Positions 7,938 to 12,307 of a stretch of DNA of 12,307 nt are shown here, in pieces. A program made the translations under genes and the position numbers. Source of the DNA: an uncultured Lachnospiraceae bacterium. GTDB lineage: Bacteria; Bacillota; Clostridia; Lachnospirales; Lachnospiraceae. The notes under the pieces were generated by a model. It ran no database searches. It saw nothing but the letters and a program-made list of their open reading frames with translations, and was not told the DNA's origin. Location: the NCBI GenBank assembly GCA_910588285.1, contig CAJUQB010000125.1, forward strand, positions 1 to 12,307, written 5' to 3'. Positions within the stretch are counted from its first letter, which is position 1. Each line of letters begins with the position of its first letter.

Positions 7938-7982
7938 CTGCTTCAAGCAGGAATTACCGTTTGGAACAATAGGCTTGTCCAA
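7938..7982 (-). terminator. Pair of short hairpins just after the polymerase stop, possible weak terminator
   Basis: After the polymerase stop (8003-8005) the minus strand reads TTGGACAA-GCCTA-TTGTTCCAA (7961-7982, 8 bp with one bulge), then CTGCTTGAAGCAG (7938-7950, 5-bp stem with 3-nt loop) followed by TTATTATACAAT. The second, with its T-rich tail, is the nearest thing to an intrinsic terminator here, but the stem is short. Confidence 0.35.
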
Positions 7983-8002
7983 TTATTGAACTTTTCCACA
8001 GC

Positions 8003-10891
8003 TCAGATCAAACCTGTTGCGCCGTCATAGTACAATATGTAAAATAGTTTTGAGGAAGAGAGCATTACTAGGCTTACGTTCCGTTCATACCCTTCTCTCA
8101 TATGTGGATTATGAAACTTTAGTAAAATCAAGGCTTCCGGGGATTTTTGCGGAACTTTTTCAGTTTTTTTAAAACATGACAAGAACTTTTTAGGGTCTTT
8201 ATCATATAACACTGTTAATAACCTATCTCTTACATCCCCATTATTAGCAAACGCATAAGCAATTAATGAATACATGGTACTCTTATTTATAGTAAGATTT
8301 CTCAATTTTATCATACAGTTGTCAAACAGATTATATGAATCTTTCGCATAATCATCATTATTTTCATCCAATTTCTTAACTTCCTTGTCATATTCCTGTA
8401 CAATAGAGATTACTTTTTTGTACTGTTTGCTATCCCTGAGCCTGTCCGTCCTGTATTGGAAGACCGTATTCAAATTACATGTATGAGGTATTAATTCTTT
8501 ATGTTTTCTTAGGTCAATTACGCCTTCATCTATATTATCAGCTAATATTTCCATAGCACAACCAAATTTCCTTATTTCAGATTCCTTAATTTCTTTTTTC
8601 TTCTTTTTCCCTGAATTCTTTTTCTCCTGCACTTTTGCATAAAAAACAGGATACTTCTTGCCATCTTCTGGCTGCATACACGGAAGATGGCTTAATCTTG
8701 ATAGCTCACTGTTTACATTGATATCAAAAGTACGCTTTGCTGAATCAATAGCGACCTGTGCTAAAACAGAACATATAATAAATACGTCCTCAAGTTCCTT
8801 GTTCTTACCTCCACCATCATAATAAAAACTTAAGGCCAATTGTGCAATATTACTTGCTATACCTATAGCATATTGGGAGGAGGAAATCTTGCTATCCATT
8901 TCGGCATATGATTCCATATCTTTCTTATACTCGCTGCTACCTCTTAATCCTATTTCATTGATAATTGTCGGATATTTTAAATAAGCTTCCTCTGCAATCT
9001 TGACTATATCAGGCTGGTTTGTAGTATATATGGAATCTGTATCCAGGTCTTGTCCGTTTAAACGGTCTTGTACATCTGTACCAATTCCATTTATGACAAT
9101 CACATTCCTCCCTAAATTTGGAAAATATGTCTGGATATCTTCCGAATAGGTATTAACCAAATGGACAATATTATTCGGTGCATTATGCGGCGACCTGAAT
9201 CCTGCCAGCCTTTCCCCATCCTTAAACCTTGTGGTATAACACTGAATCCCATTGTCAATCTTCTCAAAGCATCCTTCCTCCAGGAAATTACCCTGTCCTG
9301 TAGCTTTCATCAGTAATGCAACTGGATTACCGCATATTGTCAGATTATCTCCATATTGCAAAAGTTTCCCTAGTTTTAACCTCTCATTTTTAAATTTGCT
9401 TATAATCTTCCTTTTCTTCTCTTTAAAATATTCCGTATATTTAAAATTATCGTTCCACGCATCCAGAGCAATGAGGACATTATTAATACTGTATCCTTTT
9501 GAAGCATTTGCAGCCAAATACCCCATAAAAGCTTTATGGCTTATTTTCATGGCATTACAGTATTCAATGCTCACTTTTGCAATCCTTTTAAGGACTGCCC
9601 TGTCAACACATGGAAGGCTGTTATTTATCTGGTATGAACTTCTTTGAAGGTCACCATATTTGCTTGCGTGTGCAGTTTTTACAATAGCAAACCTTTCTTT
9701 ATGCTTTTTCATGAATTTCTTATAATATTTATATGCTTCCGCTTCACTACCACCCATTAAATCTATAAATTTGATCCACTTGATAGAGTTTTCTGTAATG
9801 ACAGCTTTTATATTTTTTACAGGAAATATATTGCCAAACATATCTCTTACAGTTGCGGTATCATAATTACTTCCATAAAAATCCTTAAAATATTCCTGTA
9901 TATTTCCTCTGAATAAACAAGATTTAAAAAAGTGGCTTCTGCAATAAATAAATCCTTCCATGCCCTTATCCTTCGGAAATATAGACTCATCAATCAATCC
10001 CATGCCGTCCCATAAAGTATTTTTTACCTCCGCTTTTCCATTCGACCTGTCAACATAGCATTCCTTTTTATAAATAGTTTTTATTTTGGTTGGAAAATCC
10101 AGCATCCCATTTTCGCTCAATATAACCTTCGATTTTTTAATATACTTAAGCTTTGGGTTATCCCTGCGTTTCTTTTTATAAAACGTAAAATTATGTACAT
10201 TTATAAGCTTCTCTATTGCTTCCCAGTCAATAACCTCTCGCTCATATGGAACATCATGCGTTTTTACAGAAACAGCATTTACCATGGCAGTTACATCCTT
10301 ATCCTCCACAATGAGGATATTCTCCAAAGGAATCGAAATATAGCCTATTGCTGTTGCTGTAACTAATGGTGCATATGCAGACATTTCAACTATTTTAGCA
10401 TTTTCATATGGCATCTTATCCCACAAATCCATTGTGATAAATTTCAATGCCGTATCATGCAAATTTTCACGGATAAAGATACAATCACCTTCCTTGGCTT
10501 TGCCAGGGCTACGCATGAGCATTTTGTAATGGATGCTTTTCCCTTTTATTATATTCCCTTCCTTATCATAATCTGGCCATGTAACCGTAGCACCATTCTC
10601 ATAATAATAATCCCTTAATCCCTTTGCTGACATTCCTCCCTTAACACCATAGTCAAATTTCATTACAATAAAATCTTTGCTTCTGCCTTTTTTATTAACG
10701 GCAACTGCATGATGTTTCATATATTCCGAAAACAGACTATTATTTATCACAGCCTCCCCTAAATCAAGGTATGGCTTTTTATTTTCTGTTTCATTCTCCT
10801 CTTCCACATAATTATTTACAGCATAAAGGCTGTTAGCCTGTATACTCTTAATTTTAATGGCACTGCTTTCATTCTTACTATTCTTGCTCAT
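8003..10891 (-). CDS. Two-barrel (QDE-1/RDR/YonO-like) nucleic-acid polymerase
   Basis: 962 residues. I read it as a single-chain RNA polymerase of the double-psi beta-barrel superfamily. Seen in order: WDGMGLIDES (D295-G298), like the DGxG motif of RDR enzymes; candidate catalytic lysines K323 (HFFKSCLF) and K371 (TENSIKWIKF), which would lie in the first barrel; a helical middle (about 376-508); a second barrel starting near CGNPVALLMK (520-529); R566-S-P (FRSPHNAPNN), placed like the RNPxxHPGD motif; the metal-binding loop GQDLDTDSIY with D615, D617 and D619; then SNIAQLALSFYYD and LAQVAIDSAKRTFD (D716, K719), matching the NAHLxxAD and AVDFPKTG helices of RDR enzymes. The usual Gly of DxDGD is Thr here; crAss-like phage polymerases also vary at this place. 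A lysine-rich patch (KNSGKKKKKEIKE) lies near 760-775. ATG 10891 has GGAGG 9 nt upstream. Whether it copies DNA or RNA is unknown. Family from motifs only. Confidence 0.8.
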   Translation of the reverse strand: MSKNSKNESSAIKIKSIQANSLYAVNNYVEEENETENKKPYLDLGEAVINNSLFSEYMKHHAVAVNKKGRSKDFIVMKFDYGVKGGMSAKGLRDYYYENGATVTWPDYDKEGNIIKGKSIHYKMLMRSPGKAKEGDCIFIRENLHDTALKFITMDLWDKMPYENAKIVEMSAYAPLVTATAIGYISIPLENILIVEDKDVTAMVNAVSVKTHDVPYEREVIDWEAIEKLINVHNFTFYKKKRRDNPKLKYIKKSKVILSENGMLDFPTKIKTIYKKECYVDRSNGKAEVKNTLWDGMGLIDESIFPKDKGMEGFIYCRSHFFKSCLFRGNIQEYFKDFYGSNYDTATVRDMFGNIFPVKNIKAVITENSIKWIKFIDLMGGSEAEAYKYYKKFMKKHKERFAIVKTAHASKYGDLQRSSYQINNSLPCVDRAVLKRIAKVSIEYCNAMKISHKAFMGYLAANASKGYSINNVLIALDAWNDNFKYTEYFKEKKRKIISKFKNERLKLGKLLQYGDNLTICGNPVALLMKATGQGNFLEEGCFEKIDNGIQCYTTRFKDGERLAGFRSPHNAPNNIVHLVNTYSEDIQTYFPNLGRNVIVINGIGTDVQDRLNGQDLDTDSIYTTNQPDIVKIAEEAYLKYPTIINEIGLRGSSEYKKDMESYAEMDSKISSSQYAIGIASNIAQLALSFYYDGGGKNKELEDVFIICSVLAQVAIDSAKRTFDINVNSELSRLSHLPCMQPEDGKKYPVFYAKVQEKKNSGKKKKKEIKESEIRKFGCAMEILADNIDEGVIDLRKHKELIPHTCNLNTVFQYRTDRLRDSKQYKKVISIVQEYDKEVKKLDENNDDYAKDSYNLFDNCMIKLRNLTINKSTMYSLIAYAFANNGDVRDRLLTVLYDKDPKKFLSCFKKTEKVPQKSPEALILLKFHNPHMREGYERNVSLVMLSSSKLFYILYYDGATGLI

Positions 10892-10922
10892 ATTCAGTTA
10901 CCTCCACAATTTTTATAGTCAT

Positions 10923-10937
10923 CCACAACAACAACTA
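10923..10937 (-). repeat. Right arm of 15-bp inverted repeat, in the polymerase leader
   Basis: On the minus strand TAGTTGTTGTTGTGG ends 31 nt before the polymerase ATG, then 13 nt, then TTGTGGAGG (10901-10909), which contains the gene's Shine-Dalgarno. The exact inverted copy is at 7841-7855. It could be an operator or promoter element, an RNA element in the leader, or a terminal repeat of a mobile unit; no obvious target duplication flanks the two arms. Confidence 0.6.
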
Positions 10938-10989
10938 TCTACACTTATCTATTCTCCATTTAAAATTCAAATCCACAAAAATCGCATCA

Positions 10990-11286
10990 TCACTTCTGGA
11001 GAGAATAAGCCAGATCGGAACCATGGTGTTGCTTATGGCTCCGAAATGGCTTGTCCGCAATATGTATCAGCATCAGCATATACAAACGATATACATTTGG
11101 CATCCCTTTTGCCATATCAAGAGTAAGGGAGTAGTACTTGGTTTTTCTATCGCCACCATGAGATTTTTGATTTGCCAAATTTGGCAAATCAAGTTTAAAG
11201 TCTTCATTTTCAACAAATTCATATTTATTTATCCGATCTTTAATCCATGTAGTAAAGTCCTTTCCAACTCCCAACTCCTTATGCTT
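10990..11286 (-). pseudogene. AntA/AntB-type phage antirepressor fragment
   Basis: The minus-strand frame carries ELGVGKDFTTWIKDRINKYE and, later, HGGDRKTKYYSLTLDMAK, the hallmark of the AntA/AntB antirepressor N-terminal domain, which in phages relieves repression of lytic genes. Homology covers about 11107-11280. It is broken at both ends: an in-frame TAA at 11287-11289 removes the usual start and first strand-helix (the ARELHxFL part), and after MAK the frame continues with GMPNVYRLYMLM, unlike the expected E-L-x-M-V-E-x-N-E-K-G-R-Q continuation, to a stop at 10990. The remaining TTG 11274 has AAGGAG almost touching it. The last third may be foreign sequence joined at about 11106. Its 3' end is 82 nt from the polymerase gene's Shine-Dalgarno, so the polymerase promoter may lie inside the remnant. 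Confidence 0.75.
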
Positions 11287-11330
11287 TTATATACGCAATG
11301 TCTTCCTTAGAGCCTAATATCACTGGCTCC

Positions 11331-11456
11331 TTATCTGATTCCAAAAATTTCATCTTCATTACAATATTCCCTATTGATTTTTCCATAATGGTCTATATGC
11401 GAATGTAGATTCCTGCATATTCTTTCATGCTCTGACTTTCTCATTAATCCAAACAT
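11331..11456 (-). CDS. Small 41-residue ORF, function unknown
   Basis: Minus-strand ATG 11456 follows AAGGAG (11462-11467) with 5-nt spacing; the product begins MFGLMRKSEHERICRNLHSH and ends at TAA (11331-11333). Charged, with two cysteines and several histidines; no family recognised, no membrane segment. It sits just downstream of a possible promoter and two palindromes, and 44 nt upstream of the antirepressor fragment. The good ribosome site is the main support. Another ATG at 11460 is too close to the site and gives only 11 codons. It may be a genuine phage small protein or the leader of a lost gene. Confidence 0.5.
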   Translation of the reverse strand: MFGLMRKSEHERICRNLHSHIDHYGKINREYCNEDEIFGIR

Positions 11457-11473
11457 CCATGCTCCTTTTTTTG

Positions 11474-11520
11474 ACACTATATATTGTATGGTCTTTATTG
11501 ATACAAACTATATATAGTTT
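11474..11520. promoter_or_regulatory. Two related palindromes, possible operator pair
   Basis: AAACTATATATAGTTT (11505-11520) is a perfect 16-bp palindrome. ACACTATATATTGT (11474-11487) is an imperfect palindrome sharing the CTATATA core. Their centres are 32 bp apart, about three helical turns, so bound dimers would face the same side of the DNA. They overlap the possible promoter ahead of the 41-residue ORF. Confidence 0.4.
11478..11506 (-). promoter_or_regulatory. Possible sigma-70-type promoter for the small ORF
   Basis: Minus strand TTGTAT (11501-11506), 17-nt spacer, TATATA (11478-11483). Hexamers match consensus only moderately (3 of 6 and 4 of 6); TACAAT at 11483-11488 is a better -10 but lacks a matching -35. 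Both palindromes overlap it, which fits repressor control. Confidence 0.35.
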
Positions 11521-11571
11521 CCTATTTTATATGAAAGAGTGATTTCATTGACATAATCAATTATATCTACC

Positions 11572-11586
11572 CTCACAGCTTGTGAG
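11572..11586. repeat. 6-bp hairpin after the small unrecognised gene
   Basis: CTCACA (11572-11577), 3-nt loop, TGTGAG (11581-11586). It begins 9 nt beyond the stop of the gene ending at 11595 on the minus strand. No U-tract follows on that strand (GGTAG follows), so it is not a clear terminator. Confidence 0.35.
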
Positions 11587-11594
11587 TTTACATT

Positions 11595-11822
11595 TCACTT
11601 TCTCACAAACTCAACAATCTTACCCACGCCCTTATTCTTCAACGTAACCCTGAAACCCTTAAAATCTAATATATTGAAAACCTCTTCTTCGTGCACATCA
11701 CCAATCTTTAAATCAGTTTCTACAGCCCTAATACTGAAATCATAAAATGAGATCCTCTTTACCTCATAGAGCTTGTCTATGTCGCCTATTTTGATGTATT
11801 TAATTTTTGTTTCGTTAATTAT
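11595..11822 (-). CDS. Small unrecognised protein with a non-ATG start
   Basis: About 75 residues, reading INETKIKYIKIGDIDKLYEV at the start and KNKGVGKIVEFVRK at the end; alternating charged and hydrophobic residues suggest a small beta-rich fold. No family recognised. The start is unusual: AGGAGG at 11829-11834 is followed after 6 nt by ATA (11820-11822) and then ATT (11817-11819), both in frame, and there is no ATG, GTG or TTG after the site. The only standard start in frame is TTG 11870, which overlaps the end of the J-domain gene by 13 nt, has a weaker AAGGAA just upstream and would make the AGGAGG code for Arg-Arg. With ATG in place of ATA this would be an ideal start. It follows the J-domain gene closely and is probably co-transcribed with it. 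Confidence 0.7.
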   Translation of the reverse strand: MINETKIKYIKIGDIDKLYEVKRISFYDFSIRAVETDLKIGDVHEEEVFNILDFKGFRVTLKNKGVGKIVEFVRK

Positions 11823-11828
11823 CTGTGT

Positions 11829-11834
11829 CCTCCT
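11829..11834 (-). promoter_or_regulatory. Perfect AGGAGG facing ATA/ATT
   Basis: A full-strength Shine-Dalgarno with 6 nt to ATA and 9 nt to ATT. It argues against the upstream TTG as main start and for a rare isoleucine-codon start or a recently lost ATG. Confidence 0.5.
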
Positions 11835-11857
11835 TAAAAATATATAGGTAGGGGATA

Positions 11858-12289
11858 TTAAATCCCCCAAGTTTCCTTTAATTTGTTCAAAAATTGCATC
11901 GGTTTATTATCTTCTATAACGTCAGGATGGAATTTCGTAGCTAATACTTTATAAAACTTCTTTAAATACTCTTTTTCCTTGTCAGTGTAGTTACTATTTG
12001 AACCAATCGAGTAACTACCACTTGTATATTGCTTATAAAAATTATCCCATTGTTTCTGTTGCTCCTCATGACATTTGCGTTCGTATTCCCTTTTCTCTTC
12101 ATCAGCTTTTTTCTTTTCAGCCCTAATCTTTGGAAGCTGCTCATAAAGTTCTTGATTCATCACTTTTAAGTGAATATCATAAATCTGTTCAAAGATATCC
12201 TCCCCATAAAGTTCGTCAAACACTACTTTCTTAGATTCATACTTTCGTATCATTGTAGCCCAGCAAACTAAAGTTCCTTTCTCCCGCAC
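11858..12289 (-). CDS. Protein with C-terminal J domain (DnaJ-like co-chaperone)
   Basis: 143 residues from GTG 12289. The C-terminus is a short J domain: helix II KEYLKKFYKVLATKF, the invariant HPD loop (H121-P122-D123), then helix III KPMQFLNKLKETW. J domains stimulate the ATPase of DnaK/Hsp70, so this protein probably recruits the host chaperone to a phage or element target. Residues about 50-90 are a highly charged helix (EKKKADEEKREYERKCHEEQ), followed by a Ser/Gly/Asn-rich linker. Similar proteins with C-terminal J domains occur on Firmicutes phages and conjugative elements (recollection, not checked). The start is uncertain: no good ribosome site precedes GTG 12289; ATG 12253 (codon 13) is the alternative; an in-frame TAA lies at 12302-12304. 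A truncated N-terminus is possible, as the window ends 18 nt further on. Confidence 0.8.
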   Translation of the reverse strand: MREKGTLVCWATMIRKYESKKVVFDELYGEDIFEQIYDIHLKVMNQELYEQLPKIRAEKKKADEEKREYERKCHEEQQKQWDNFYKQYTSGSYSIGSNSNYTDKEKEYLKKFYKVLATKFHPDVIEDNKPMQFLNKLKETWGI

Positions 12290-12307
12290 AAAAACGTCAA
12301 ATTAAAA

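Larger units (their letters stand above)
7680..8002. other. Hairpin-rich non-coding stretch between polymerase and HTH genes
   Basis: About 320 nt with no convincing gene. It carries four inverted repeats (7764-7800, 7855-7877, 7938-7950, 7961-7982) and one arm of the 15-bp inverted repeat that brackets the polymerase gene. A minus-strand reading from GTG 7903 to 7670 is open, but it is aromatic-rich, lacks a good ribosome site and runs through the repeats. The stretch could be a structured 3' UTR, a non-coding RNA, a terminator region or the HTH gene's promoter region. Confidence 0.5.

Noticed and set aside
7841..10937. Calling the 15-bp repeats insertion sequence ends
   Set aside because: No transposase is present inside and no target duplication is visible outside the arms; kept only as a possibility.
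10857..11126. 89-codon plus-strand frame across the antirepressor/polymerase junction
   Set aside because: No ribosome site, overlaps the polymerase start and the antirepressor remnant, and has no recognisable domain.
11277..11381. Alternative minus-strand frame reading MEKSIGNIVMKMKF...IAYIKA over the 41-residue ORF
   Set aside because: No ribosome site precedes its ATG, while the competing frame has a good one.
1..12307. CRISPR arrays, tRNA or rRNA genes, retron or diversity-generating elements
   Set aside because: No regular spaced repeats, cloverleaf sequence, rRNA-like segment or reverse transcriptase motif (YxDD) was seen on either strand.

Overview
The window looks like part of a prophage or phage-derived region from a low-GC Gram-positive bacterium, most likely a gut Clostridia/Lachnospiraceae host. 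Reasons: strong AGGAGG-type ribosome binding sites, AT-rich DNA, and a very long tail tape measure protein of the style common in Lachnospiraceae siphophages. The taxonomic call is inference. Every gene I can support lies on the minus strand, so the functional order runs from the right end of the window to the left.

Right end (12289 to 11331, minus strand): a protein with a C-terminal J domain (HPD motif), then a small unrecognised protein with a strong Shine-Dalgarno but no ATG start, then an AT-rich control region with two related palindromes and a possible promoter, then a 41-residue small ORF. Next comes a fragment of an AntA/AntB-type phage antirepressor, broken at both ends (11286 to 10990).

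Centre (10937 to 7497): the key gene is a 962-residue protein that I read as a two-barrel (double-psi beta-barrel) nucleic-acid polymerase of the QDE-1/RDR/YonO superfamily. It has a DGMG motif, an R-P-rich motif, a DxDxD catalytic loop (DLDTD, residues 615-619) and a following helix that matches the AVDFPKTG region of eukaryotic RNA-dependent RNA polymerases. A 15-bp perfect inverted repeat brackets this gene (7841-7855 and 10923-10937). Downstream is an unusual non-coding stretch with four hairpin-forming inverted repeats, then a 60-residue Cro/CI-type HTH regulator.

Left half (7473 to 1): a broken 42-codon ORF interrupted by an out-of-frame tandem repeat, an unrecognised 136-145 residue protein, a double zinc-ribbon protein whose best ribosome binding site leads to an ATG followed at once by TAG, a hairpin, and the tape measure protein (2100 codons, 3' end outside the window) starting at TTG.

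Working model (inference): a regulatory/polymerase cassette sits directly upstream of phage tail genes, where other tail and head genes would normally be. The polymerase may transcribe phage genes, as YonO does in SPbeta, or copy a specific RNA; the sequence does not decide between these. The polymerase stretch is visibly more AT-rich than the tape measure gene, which fits a separate origin.
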